Of a DNA stretch of 64,000 bases, positions 33,579 through 40,929 are shown piece after piece. The translations under genes and the position numbers were made by a program. Each line of letters begins with the position of its first letter. Within the stretch, counting starts at the first letter, position 1. Source of the DNA: RGIG995 sp045542115. Lineage in GTDB: Bacteria > Bacillota > Clostridia > Oscillospirales > UBA644. Under the pieces are notes generated by a model. The model had not been told where the DNA came from, did no database searches, and saw only the letters and a list, made by a program, of their open reading frames with translations. The stretch lies in contig JAZQKK010000033.1 in assembly GCA_045542115.1 (NCBI GenBank), forward strand, positions 5,800-69,799. Direction: 5' to 3'.

Positions 33579-35138
33579 TTATTTCGCGTATTCGATAGCG
33601 CGGTTCTCACGGATAACGTGAACTTTAATCTGGCCGGGATATTCCAATTCGCTTTCAATACGTTTTGCAATATCACGGGCAAGAATCACCATATCGTCGT
33701 CGTTGATGTCTTCGGGACGAACCATCACGCGGATCTCACGGCCGGCCTGAATCGCATAAGTGCGTTCAACGCCTTTGAAATCGTTTGCAAGAGATTCCAA
33801 TTTTTCAAGACGCTTGATGTAATTCTCAATATCCTCTCTGCGGGCACCGGGACGGGCAGCAGAAATCGCATCGGCAGCCTGCACGATGGCTGCAAGAACC
33901 GTCTTGGCTTCCACGTCGCCGTGGTGCGCTTCAATCGCGTGAACAATATTTTCGTGTTCTTTGTATTTCCGGGCAAGGTCCACACCAATGGAAATATGAG
34001 ACCCTTCCGTTTCCTGGTCTACGGATTTACCGATATCGTGAAGCAGACCGGCACGCTTCGCAGCGTTTACGTCAACCTTCAACTCTCCGGCAAGAATCCC
34101 CGAAAGATGAGCCACTTCAATAGAGTGATTCAAAACGTTTTGACCAAACGAAGTACGATAATGGAGTCGTCCGAGCAGTTTAACAAGTTCCGGATGAATT
34201 CCGTGAACGTTCGTCTCGAAAATGGCGCGTTCGCCTTCCTTTTTGATGACTTGGTCCACTTCTTTCCGTGCCTTTTCGACCATATCGCCAACGCGGGTGG
34301 GATGAATCCGCCCATCCTGAATCAACCGTTCCAAAGCAATTCGTGCAATTTCACGGCGAACCATATCAAAGCTGGAAAGGACAATGGTCTCAGGAGTGTC
34401 GTCGATAATCAAATCAACGCCGGTAAGATTTTCAAGGGCACGAATGTTTCGGCCTTCACGACCGATAATACGTCCTTTCATTTCATCGTTGGGCAAAGTC
34501 ACGGAAGAAACGGTAGCTTCGGAAACGTGGTCGGAAGCGCATTTCTGAATGGCACGGGTAATCAGTTCCCGAGCCTGAACTTCTGCTTCTTCCTTCGTCC
34601 GGGCTTCCATATCTTTAATCATCGCGGCAGATTCGTGCTTCAAATCATTTTGCAGGGTCTCTAACAAATAAGCGCGAGCCTGGTCTGCGGTCATCGAAGA
34701 AATCTGTTCCAGCATCTTTCGTTGCTGAGCAATAACTTCGTTTTTTTCCACCTCCAAGGCTTCCATCTTTTTCATCTGGCGGTCCAGATTCTCTTCCTTG
34801 GTCACAAAGGATGTTTCACGCTTATCCAGCATTTCTTCCTTTTGAACCAAGCGTTTTTCCATCCGTTGCAGTTCTCCGCGGCGTTCCCGGATTTCCCGTT
34901 CCGCTTCGGTGCGGTTGCGATGGATTTCTTCTTTTGCTTCCAATAAAGATTCTTTGGATTTGGTTTCTGCTGTTTTAATGGCGTCGTTTACAATATTCCG
35001 TGCTTTTTCTTCTGCGGAGCCAATGGCGGCTTCGCCGATTTTTTTCCGGTAAATCATACCGATAAGGAACCCGATAACAACAGCTATTACAACGGCAACA
35101 ACCGTGATAATGATTTCTGTGGTGCTAATGGTAATCAA
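33579..35138 (-). CDS. rny: Ribonuclease Y (start codon uncertain)
   Basis: RNase Y is the membrane-bound endoribonuclease that starts mRNA decay. The protein of about 519 residues has one N-terminal membrane helix, a long coiled coil (residues about 40-190), a KH domain (GRIIGREGRNIRALE) and an HD domain (LLHDIGKSVD). The start is odd. The only standard codon near the front is TTG at 35138, but it touches the AGGAGG ribosome-binding site (35139-35144) with no gap. An in-frame ATT at 35129 has the ideal nine-base spacing. The next ATG is inside the membrane helix. Confidence 0.95.
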   Translation of the reverse strand: MITISTTEIIITVVAVVIAVVIGFLIGMIYRKKIGEAAIGSAEEKARNIVNDAIKTAETKSKESLLEAKEEIHRNRTEAEREIRERRGELQRMEKRLVQKEEMLDKRETSFVTKEENLDRQMKKMEALEVEKNEVIAQQRKMLEQISSMTADQARAYLLETLQNDLKHESAAMIKDMEARTKEEAEVQARELITRAIQKCASDHVSEATVSSVTLPNDEMKGRIIGREGRNIRALENLTGVDLIIDDTPETIVLSSFDMVRREIARIALERLIQDGRIHPTRVGDMVEKARKEVDQVIKKEGERAIFETNVHGIHPELVKLLGRLHYRTSFGQNVLNHSIEVAHLSGILAGELKVDVNAAKRAGLLHDIGKSVDQETEGSHISIGVDLARKYKEHENIVHAIEAHHGDVEAKTVLAAIVQAADAISAARPGARREDIENYIKRLEKLESLANDFKGVERTYAIQAGREIRVMVRPEDINDDDMVILARDIAKRIESELEYPGQIKVHVIRENRAIEYAK

Positions 35139-35197
35139 CCTCCTAAACCTAATTTTTCTGTATTTGAAAATTCGGAGAATTTAACATATACAAATAT

Positions 35198-35226
35198 ATA
35201 ATATAATATTTTATCATAAATGTCAA
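35198..35226 (-). promoter_or_regulatory. Sigma-A promoter of rny
   Basis: TTGACA, 17 bases, TATTAT on the minus strand. Confidence 0.8.
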
Positions 35227-35292
35227 TGATTTTCAAAATAAAATTGCTTTTTTGTCACAATTAAACCCCACAGAAACTTTTCAGTTTAGGGG

Positions 35293-35321
35293 TTGAAATT
35301 ATTCTGAAAATATGATATAAT
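35293..35321 (+). promoter_or_regulatory. Sigma-A promoter of the 35362 gene
   Basis: TTGAAA, 17 bases, TATAAT, about 40 bases upstream of the start codon. Confidence 0.8.
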
Positions 35322-35361
35322 GAAGATAACAACAATCATTCTTGACAGGGAGGATACTTCG

Positions 35362-35649
35362 ATGCGAAGTCAAACGAATAAAAACAGCACGGCCTTTTCC
35401 CGGAAAAAAAAGATTGATTTGATCTTTGCCGGAATTGCTCTCACGTTCTTGATTCTAATGGTTATTTTGCTGATTCAATTCTCCGGGTTGCGAAAACAGA
35501 ATGCAGCACGCCCCGAAGAATACGGAACGGTGATGCAACAGTTGAACGAGGTAAAAACGCAGAAGAACGATTTGGAATCCAAAGTTGATGCCCTGATGAG
35601 AGAGATTGACGAGTTAAACAAAAAAATCTCTTCTCTGAGCGGAAATTGA
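35362..35649 (+). CDS. Small single-pass membrane protein with coiled coil
   Basis: The 95-residue protein has a short basic N-terminus, one membrane helix (about residues 22-42, IFAGIALTFLILMVILLIQF) and an outside coiled coil to the end (LNEVKTQKNDLESKVDALM). The layout resembles FtsL/DivIC septum proteins, but I see no clear family match. The ATG at 35362 has GGGAGG eight bases upstream. The gene lies nine bases before a NodB-domain gene that also has a membrane anchor and a coiled coil, so the two products may interact at the cell surface. Confidence 0.75.
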   Translation: MRSQTNKNSTAFSRKKKIDLIFAGIALTFLILMVILLIQFSGLRKQNAARPEEYGTVMQQLNEVKTQKNDLESKVDALMREIDELNKKISSLSGN

Positions 35650-35658
35650 GGTGTCAGT

Positions 35659-36552
35659 ATGAGATTTGCAAGCGTATTTATAACCTTTGTTGCCGCATTG
35701 GCCTCATTGCTATTGATATTCGGTTGTTACAAAGAGAAAACCGCGATTGAAAACATTGGCGGATTTGAAGACGTAGTCCAAAAAACCGAATCCTATCGAA
35801 AAGAAATTGGCGACCTTGAAACGAAATTAACGGAACTTACAACGCAAAAAGCCAAGGCGGAAGAAACTTTGTCACTGTTGCAAAGTCGTGAAAATTACAA
35901 AACGACTCCCACGGCATTTTTAACCTTTGACGGCGGATTTTCACAAAACACCGTTGACGTAGTCAAAACGTTGGACAAACACGAATTAAAAGGTACCTTT
36001 TTCGTGGTTGGAACGAATCTTAAAACCAGCGAAACCTTGCGCGGAGCACTGAAATCCGCCTGGGAATCCGGGCACAAAATCGGAATCCGCTCCTATTCCG
36101 ACGATTTTAAAAAGGTCTATTCCAGCGAAGACGCATATTTTCAAGATTTATACGCCTGCCGCGATATGGTCAAAGAAATTACAGGTGAGGTACCCATATT
36201 AGTCCGGATGCCCGGAGGAACAGCAACTGCGGAAGTTCTGTTTAAACGGTACACGGGAAGCAAGGACGTCTTCCCCAAAGTATTGGCTCGTCTGGAAGCA
36301 GAAGGTTTTATGGTCAACGACTGGACCGTAGACTCGGAAAACGCCACGAATTCCGATATCGACGATATTGTTTCTACCACTTTAAAAGGTTCTTCCCGGA
36401 CGTTGAAAGCAACGTATAAGACCTGTGTGGTTTTGTTTACGGATAACAAACGGGCAAACACCTCCCTTTCCCGAATTATTGCCGGACTGAAAGAGCAAGG
36501 TTATACCTTCGCATCTCTCCCCACCGGAATTTGCATTACAAGACAAAGATAA
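35659..36552 (+). CDS. NodB-domain (polysaccharide deacetylase-like) protein with altered metal site
   Basis: The 297-residue protein has an N-terminal membrane anchor that may be a lipoprotein signal (LLLIFGCYKEK, a possible lipobox cysteine at 23), a coiled coil to about residue 75 and a NodB fold. The metal motifs are changed: TFDGG in place of TFDDG, and SGHKIGIRSYSDDF in place of the usual pattern with two histidines. The RMPGG motif stays. Without the histidines the enzyme probably cannot hold its metal and may only bind glycan. It forms an operon with the coiled-coil protein before it and the HD protein after it. Confidence 0.8.
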   Translation: MRFASVFITFVAALASLLLIFGCYKEKTAIENIGGFEDVVQKTESYRKEIGDLETKLTELTTQKAKAEETLSLLQSRENYKTTPTAFLTFDGGFSQNTVDVVKTLDKHELKGTFFVVGTNLKTSETLRGALKSAWESGHKIGIRSYSDDFKKVYSSEDAYFQDLYACRDMVKEITGEVPILVRMPGGTATAEVLFKRYTGSKDVFPKVLARLEAEGFMVNDWTVDSENATNSDIDDIVSTTLKGSSRTLKATYKTCVVLFTDNKRANTSLSRIIAGLKEQGYTFASLPTGICITRQR

Positions 36553-36564
36553 GGAGTTTCCATT

Positions 36565-37161
36565 ATGTATAAACCGGAAGCTATGGAAGAAAATAAGAAA
36601 GTCTTTATCAACCTTTTGAAATCGGTTGACCGAAAAGGAATCGACAAACTTTTGGAATACCTTGAATCAAAGACCGACTTTTATACCGCCCCGGCTTCGA
36701 CGAAGTACCATAATAACTGTCTGGGGGGACTGTTGGCGCATACGTTGAACGTGTACAAGAGCTTCAAAGACCTTTTGACTCTCCGCGAAATTGAAATGTC
36801 GGAAGAGAGTATTGTAATCGTTGCATTGCTCCACGATATCTGCAAGTGCAATTATTACGTATTGGAACAAAGAAATCGTAAAATTAACGGAAAATGGGAA
36901 CAAGTGGACGTTTGGTCCAACACAAAGACCGTCTCTCCTCCGCTGCCTCATTCCTATCGTTCCATTCGGATGCTTCAATCCTTTATTCGCCTTACCCCCC
37001 AAGAAGAATTATGTATTTATTATCATATGGGACCCTATGGCGGAGAAGATTACGAGTACCGCTCACTGTTACAGAAAGTCAATTCAGATTACCCCGAAAC
37101 GTTGCTTTTTTATACGGCAGACCTCTTCTCTACTTACCTGGACGAAGAGACCTATGAATAA
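36565..37161 (+). CDS. HD-domain phosphohydrolase-like protein
   Basis: The 198-residue protein has an HD domain: a first histidine in LLAHTLNVYKS, the HD pair in ALLHDICKCNYY, and later histidines in PLPHSYRS and YYHMGPYGG. The layout resembles the HD part of YhaM-type 3'-5' exoribonucleases, without their OB domain, and single-domain HD hydrolases of phage and Clostridia. The substrate is unknown. AAGGAG precedes the ATG. It follows the NodB gene by 12 bases. Confidence 0.8.
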   Translation: MYKPEAMEENKKVFINLLKSVDRKGIDKLLEYLESKTDFYTAPASTKYHNNCLGGLLAHTLNVYKSFKDLLTLREIEMSEESIVIVALLHDICKCNYYVLEQRNRKINGKWEQVDVWSNTKTVSPPLPHSYRSIRMLQSFIRLTPQEELCIYYHMGPYGGEDYEYRSLLQKVNSDYPETLLFYTADLFSTYLDEETYE

Positions 37162-37209
37162 GATTTCGTCGCTTCACAATTTCGTTTCAAATATGTTACA
37201 TTATCGCCA

Positions 37210-37238
37210 TTGACAAAGTGGAAAAAATGTAGTATAAT
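37210..37238 (+). promoter_or_regulatory. Promoter of the tRNA-Met/tRNA-Glu pair
   Basis: A perfect TTGACA, 17 bases, TATAAT. Confidence 0.9.
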
Positions 37239-37271
37239 GGTCGAGCGCCGATAAGTGAAGCGGCAAGCTAT

Positions 37272-37348
37272 GGCGGAATAGCTCAGTTGGCTAGAGCATA
37301 CGGTTCATACCCGTACGGTCGCCGGTTCAAATCCAGCTTCCGCTACCA
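37272..37348 (+). tRNA. tRNA-Met (CAT)
   Basis: The 77-base sequence folds as a cloverleaf with anticodon CAT in the loop TTCATAC, and the CCA end is encoded. It lacks the C-A first pair of initiator tRNA, so it is the elongator type or, less likely, tRNA-Ile2 read after lysidine modification. The T stem has one C-A mismatch (37323 with 37335). Confidence 0.93.
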
Positions 37349-37351
37349 AAC

Positions 37352-37426
37352 GGCCCGTTGGTCAAGTGGTTAAGACACGGCCCTTTCACGGCTGTAACAG
37401 GAGTTCGACTCTCCTACGGGTCACCA
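37352..37426 (+). tRNA. tRNA-Glu (TTC)
   Basis: The 75-base sequence folds as a cloverleaf with anticodon TTC in the loop CTTTCAC. CCA is encoded. It lies three bases after tRNA-Met in the same transcript. Confidence 0.96.
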
Positions 37427-37427
37427 A

Positions 37428-37464
37428 AAAATAGCATCCGATTTTTTCGGATGTTATTTTTTTT
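37428..37464 (+). terminator. Terminator of the tRNA operon
   Basis: AATAGCATCCGA pairs with TCGGATGTTATT (one G-U), followed by T8. Confidence 0.92.
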
Positions 37465-37486
37465 GCTTTCTTTTCCCAGAATAATG

Positions 37487-37515
37487 TTGACAATCTTAAC
37501 GTAAAGTGTTATAAT
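37487..37515 (+). promoter_or_regulatory. Promoter of the zinc-ribbon membrane protein gene
   Basis: TTGACA, 17 bases, TATAAT, about 44 bases upstream of the start. Confidence 0.88.
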
Positions 37516-37558
37516 GAATTAGTCATCAACATCAACTATTCTTTAAGGAGTATTTAAT

Positions 37559-38011
37559 ATGAAATGTAATGTTTGTAATGCTGAAATTACGGAAGGCCAG
37601 GCCTTCTGTTCTTACTGCGGAACCAAAATTGAACCCCCTCAAACGGTCACAGCCGAAACCTATGCAACTACGGAATCTGCGGTACAACAACCGGTCATTA
37701 CGTCGGACCTTCCCGCAAGTGACACTACAAAAAATGCAAAGATTGGCTTAATCTTTGGAATTCTTTCGGTGGCAATCAGCTGTCTCGGTCTGATCTTCGG
37801 AATTATCGGACTTACCAATTCCATAAAAGGAATGAAAACTCCCACCGCAAAGGGAATGGCCATCCCCGGAATGATACTTTCCATCGTCGGAATAGTCTCC
37901 AGCTTCTTTTCCGTTATATACTTATTTGCCTTCATCTACGGTATCGCAATGGGGATAATGGAAGAAAGCATTCCTTCTTATTTAATCACGGTCGTTTCCA
38001 ATCTTCTTTAA
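37559..38011 (+). CDS. Zinc-ribbon and DUF4190-like membrane protein
   Basis: The 150-residue protein begins with a zinc ribbon (CNVCNAEI, then CSYCGTKI), has a Thr/Pro-rich linker to about residue 60 and two or three membrane helices in a DUF4190-like domain (GLIFGILSVAISCLGLIFGIIG, MAIPGMILSIVGIVSSFFSV). The Gly-rich helix pairs are typical of that family. AAGGAG precedes the ATG. It is a single-gene unit with its own promoter and terminator. The function is unknown. Confidence 0.82.
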   Translation: MKCNVCNAEITEGQAFCSYCGTKIEPPQTVTAETYATTESAVQQPVITSDLPASDTTKNAKIGLIFGILSVAISCLGLIFGIIGLTNSIKGMKTPTAKGMAIPGMILSIVGIVSSFFSVIYLFAFIYGIAMGIMEESIPSYLITVVSNLL

Positions 38012-38025
38012 AATTCTATAAAATC

Positions 38026-38063
38026 AAGCGGCACTTTTTCATTGAAAAAGTGCCGCTTTTTCT
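38026..38063. terminator. Bidirectional terminator
   Basis: AAGCGGCACTTTTTC and AAAAAGTGCCGCTT form a strong stem around a short loop, followed by T-runs on the plus strand and facing the convergent gene at 38066. Confidence 0.9.
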
Positions 38064-38065
38064 CT

Positions 38066-39040
38066 TTAATTCTCGTCTGCGGGATATTGAATTCCAACAG
38101 TTTTGCGAATCATATCCAAAATTTGAAAGGCAGCTTGATGCGGTTTTGGGTCTGTCTGAATCCCCGCAGCCAAACTGTCAGCAAAGGCCTCACATTCGTA
38201 CACCATATCGTTCTCTTCCGTATAAGGACTAAAAACGGTGCGTTCTCCCGTTTTTAAGGTCATTTCGATCGTCCGGGGTGAGGAGATGGCATCGACCGTC
38301 ATCGTGCCGTTTTCCCCCTGGATCTCACATTGTCTGGACCCGGTGGAAACCTTAGAATAATTCAAATTCACCAGGAAATCGCGATACTTCAACACGGCAG
38401 ACCCCAGTCCGTCCACTCCACCGGGAACTAAAATTCCCGATGCAGTCACGGACTCCGGATTTCCAAACAAATCCAGGGCCGGATACAAACAATAAACGCC
38501 AAGGTCCAACAGTGCGCCGTTGGAGAATTCCGCTTTAAAGGTATTGACGTCTTCCCTGCGGAGATGAGCATCATAACGGCTGGAATACTTTGAAAAATTG
38601 AAATTCACGTTACGAATTGTTCCCAACAACGGCAACTTTTCCTTCATCAGTTTATATGCAGGCATAAACTGTGACTTATATGCTTCTGCAAGATAGACAT
38701 TGTTTTTTTGTGCATACTCCGTCATTTTGGTAACTTCTGCAAGATTGGATGCCAAAGGTTTTTCACACAAAACGGGAATATTTCGTTCCAAAAAGAACAT
38801 CGTTTGCCGGAAATGGAATGAATTCGGGGATGCGATATACACCGTATCCACGCATTGTGCCATCTCATCCAACGTCTGGCAAGAATGGGGAATGTGATTC
38901 TTCCGGGCAAAGGTCTCCCCTTTCTCCTTGGACCGGGAGTAGATACACCACGGAATCGTCTTTGGGCAAATCGCCAACGCTTGTGCCATCTTCTCCGAAA
39001 TCTCCGACGTACCCACCAAACCGAATCGAATTCGCTTCAT
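38066..39040 (-). CDS. Gfo/Idh/MocA family oxidoreductase
   Basis: The 324-residue protein has an N-terminal Rossmann domain (RFGLVGTSEISEKM), the CEKPLASN motif with the catalytic lysine, and the C-terminal substrate domain with GALLDLGVYCLYPA. The glycine pattern GLVGTS.IS is typical of the dihydrodiol dehydrogenase-like subgroup. It is NAD(P)-dependent, probably on a sugar or a cyclitol. GGAGG lies 12 bases before the ATG. The first 175 bases overlap the end of the NfeD-like frame in another phase. Confidence 0.92.
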   Translation of the reverse strand: MKRIRFGLVGTSEISEKMAQALAICPKTIPWCIYSRSKEKGETFARKNHIPHSCQTLDEMAQCVDTVYIASPNSFHFRQTMFFLERNIPVLCEKPLASNLAEVTKMTEYAQKNNVYLAEAYKSQFMPAYKLMKEKLPLLGTIRNVNFNFSKYSSRYDAHLRREDVNTFKAEFSNGALLDLGVYCLYPALDLFGNPESVTASGILVPGGVDGLGSAVLKYRDFLVNLNYSKVSTGSRQCEIQGENGTMTVDAISSPRTIEMTLKTGERTVFSPYTEENDMVYECEAFADSLAAGIQTDPKPHQAAFQILDMIRKTVGIQYPADEN

Positions 39041-39317
39041 ATTCTTTTCTATCCTCCGGAATAATTTCTGTCAATACATCTTCGCATCGCACCTGTTTCA
39101 CCCAATTCCGGCTCAACCACAATAGTCCGGCAGACAACACAACAGACAGAGAAATCTGCAACCATAACGGTCCGGAACAAAGACAAACCATCAATCCGCC
39201 CGTACATCCCACGGAAACCCACAGAGCACGATACCGGAGAAAAAACAGTTCCGTAAAAGCAAACAATGCGATAAGACAAAGCCAGGACAAGCCGGGATTT
39301 GAAAATAGAAAATCCAT
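38865..39317 (-). CDS. NfeD-like membrane protein with an overlapping, non-homologous tail
   Basis: The first 75 residues match the membrane half of NfeD proteins (MDFLFSNPGLSWLCLIALF, three hydrophobic segments). The C-terminal OB-fold half is missing. Instead the frame runs on for about 60 residues inside the oxidoreductase gene in another phase, ending in an acidic, low-complexity tail. The promoter and ribosome-binding site (AAAGGAG) are good, so it is likely still translated. I take it as an NfeD gene cut by deletion or frameshift, now coupled to the oxidoreductase. Confidence 0.6.
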   Translation of the reverse strand: MDFLFSNPGLSWLCLIALFAFTELFFLRYRALWVSVGCTGGLMVCLCSGPLWLQISLSVVLSAGLLWLSRNWVKQVRCEDVLTEIIPEDRKEYEANSIRFGGYVGDFGEDGTSVGDLPKDDSVVYLLPVQGERGDLCPEESHSPFLPDVG

Positions 39318-39371
39318 ATAATCACTCCTTTTACGGATATCCTATGCTCGTCCGGAAGTCCCTATGACATC

Positions 39372-39400
39372 AGTATAACAAATTATAAAGACAATGTCAA
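39372..39400 (-). promoter_or_regulatory. Promoter of the NfeD-like/oxidoreductase pair
   Basis: TTGACA, 17 bases, TATACT on the minus strand. Confidence 0.85.
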
Positions 39401-39466
39401 GCATCAACTTTTCGGCATAAGATGAATTGAGCCGTTACGGCTACTTTGTCTAAAAGAGTGATAATT

Positions 39467-39691
39467 ATGAGAACCAAATGCATCGGCGTTCGGTCTGTCA
39501 CGTATGCTCAAAAAGCACAGAACGTTTTAAAAAAATACGGAATTAAAGCCTCACCCCGAAAACGATCGGATTTATCTTCCTCCGGATGCGGCTGGTGTGT
39601 TGACGTACCTCTCCTTCAATCCGAGACTGCCCTGACATTATTAAAAAACAATGGCGTTCGGGTTACCGGTGAAATGTATGATTTACCTTGA
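39467..39691 (+). CDS. DUF3343 protein, putative Se/S carrier-like
   Basis: The 74-residue protein begins MRTKCIGVRSVTYAQKAQNV and has the cysteine motif GCGWCVDV in the middle, as in the DUF3343 family. Such proteins are thought to carry sulfur or selenium because of this cysteine pair and their neighbours. Here the next gene is a cysteine desulfurase that overlaps it by 14 bases, which supports the idea. GAGTG precedes the ATG. The carrier role is inferred. Confidence 0.82.
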   Translation: MRTKCIGVRSVTYAQKAQNVLKKYGIKASPRKRSDLSSSGCGWCVDVPLLQSETALTLLKNNGVRVTGEMYDLP

Positions 39692-40796
39692 CAATGCAGC
39701 CTCTTCCCATCCGAAACCACCGGAAGTGGTTCGGGCTGTAACCCGTCAATTACGAAGCAACGGTGCAAATCCGGGGCGAAGCGGTCATCAAATGGCAATC
39801 AACGCCTCGGAAACCGTCTTCAAGTGCAGAACCCAATTAGCAGATTTTTTCGGTGCAGAGCCGGAGACCGTTTTGTTTACCGCAAACACGACCGAGGCAA
39901 TCAATCGGGTGTTTAAAGGGATATTACGACAGGGAGACCACGTGCTGATTTCCGATTTGGAACACAATTCGGTATTACGCCCTTTAATTGCAATGAGGGA
40001 TCGGGGCATCATCTCCTTTGATGTCGTTTCCACCGGGACCCGCGACGAGGAAACGGCGAAAAACTTTGCTGATTCGGTTACTAAAAAAACAAAACTTATC
40101 TTTTGTACTCACGCATCCAACGTTACCGGTAGGATTTTACCCATTCAACAAATCGGTACGTTTTGTCGGGAAAAGGGAATTTTATTTGGCGTAGACGGTG
40201 CACAAACTGCCGGAACCCAAGCATATAACTTAAAAGAAGACCCTGTGGATATGCTTTGCATTCCCGGTCATAAAGGCCTGTTGGGTCCACAGGGAACCGG
40301 GGCTTTACTCTTAGCAAAACCCTTGGATATGCTCCCTCTGACCGAAGGCGGCACCGGTTCTGATTCCTTATTGGTACGACAACCGTTGATTTTTCCCGAC
40401 GGGTACGAAAGTGGAACGCTGAATACCCCGGGGATTGCCGGTCTTCGAGAAGGAGTACGTTACGTTAATACCCATAAAGAAAAAATCCGAAAATTAGAAG
40501 AGAGATTAAGGGATTATTTTCTCAACGAAATTTCAGATTTACAGGATTTTCGCATTATAAGTCCGGGGGAACACTTCGTTTCCACGATTTCCCTTGCCCA
40601 CAAACGTGACCACTCCGAAAAAATAGTCCAATGGCTCGACCATTGCAACATTTGTACCCGTGGTGGATTTCATTGCTCCGCATTAGCTCATCGGACCTTG
40701 AATACCACTTCGCAAGGAACAGTTCGAATCAGCTTCGGATATCAGAATACCGAACGAGACGTAGCGGAATGTGTGAAATGTTTGAAGAAATATTAA
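39678..40796 (+). CDS. Cysteine desulfurase-like aminotransferase class V
   Basis: The 372-residue PLP enzyme starts MIYLDNAASSHPKPPEV. The PLP lysine is in CIPGHKGLLGPQG and the active cysteine in GGFHCSALAHRTL, so it should free sulfur (or selenium) from cysteine as a persulfide. It belongs to the SufS/CsdB-like group often paired with DUF3343 in Clostridia. GGTG lies close before the ATG, inside the preceding gene, so the two are coupled. No Fe-S scaffold gene is near, so it may serve tRNA thiolation or selenium metabolism. Confidence 0.9.
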   Translation: MIYLDNAASSHPKPPEVVRAVTRQLRSNGANPGRSGHQMAINASETVFKCRTQLADFFGAEPETVLFTANTTEAINRVFKGILRQGDHVLISDLEHNSVLRPLIAMRDRGIISFDVVSTGTRDEETAKNFADSVTKKTKLIFCTHASNVTGRILPIQQIGTFCREKGILFGVDGAQTAGTQAYNLKEDPVDMLCIPGHKGLLGPQGTGALLLAKPLDMLPLTEGGTGSDSLLVRQPLIFPDGYESGTLNTPGIAGLREGVRYVNTHKEKIRKLEERLRDYFLNEISDLQDFRIISPGEHFVSTISLAHKRDHSEKIVQWLDHCNICTRGGFHCSALAHRTLNTTSQGTVRISFGYQNTERDVAECVKCLKKY

Positions 40797-40813
40797 AAAA
40801 ATTGGTAATTCTC

Positions 40814-40842
40814 TTGATTTTTCTCGCGTTTACTGTTAAAAT
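40814..40842 (+). promoter_or_regulatory. Promoter of the cdaA operon
   Basis: TTGATT, 17 bases, TAAAAT; a second TATAAT follows at about 40848. It leaves a leader of roughly 80 bases. Confidence 0.65.
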
Positions 40843-40867
40843 GATAATATAATGTTAATTTAAATAA

Positions 40868-40893
40868 ACCGGGTAACACCCGTGCTACCCGGT
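40868..40893 (+). other. Leader hairpin of the cdaA operon
   Basis: ACCGGGTA and TACCCGGT form a perfect eight-base-pair stem with a ten-base loop in the 5' leader. There is no T-run, so it is not a plain terminator. It could protect or regulate the mRNA. Confidence 0.5.
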
Positions 40894-40929
40894 CATACGT
40901 GAGAATCCAAGACAAAGGAGTGGGAAAAC

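Noticed and set aside
33618..34664. Open frame of 348 codons antisense to rny
   Set aside because: It is an antisense shadow of the RNase Y gene, without a start signal or a recognisable domain.
40843..40929. Cyclic di-AMP riboswitch upstream of cdaA
   Set aside because: The leader is too short and shows only one simple hairpin, without the conserved riboswitch core.
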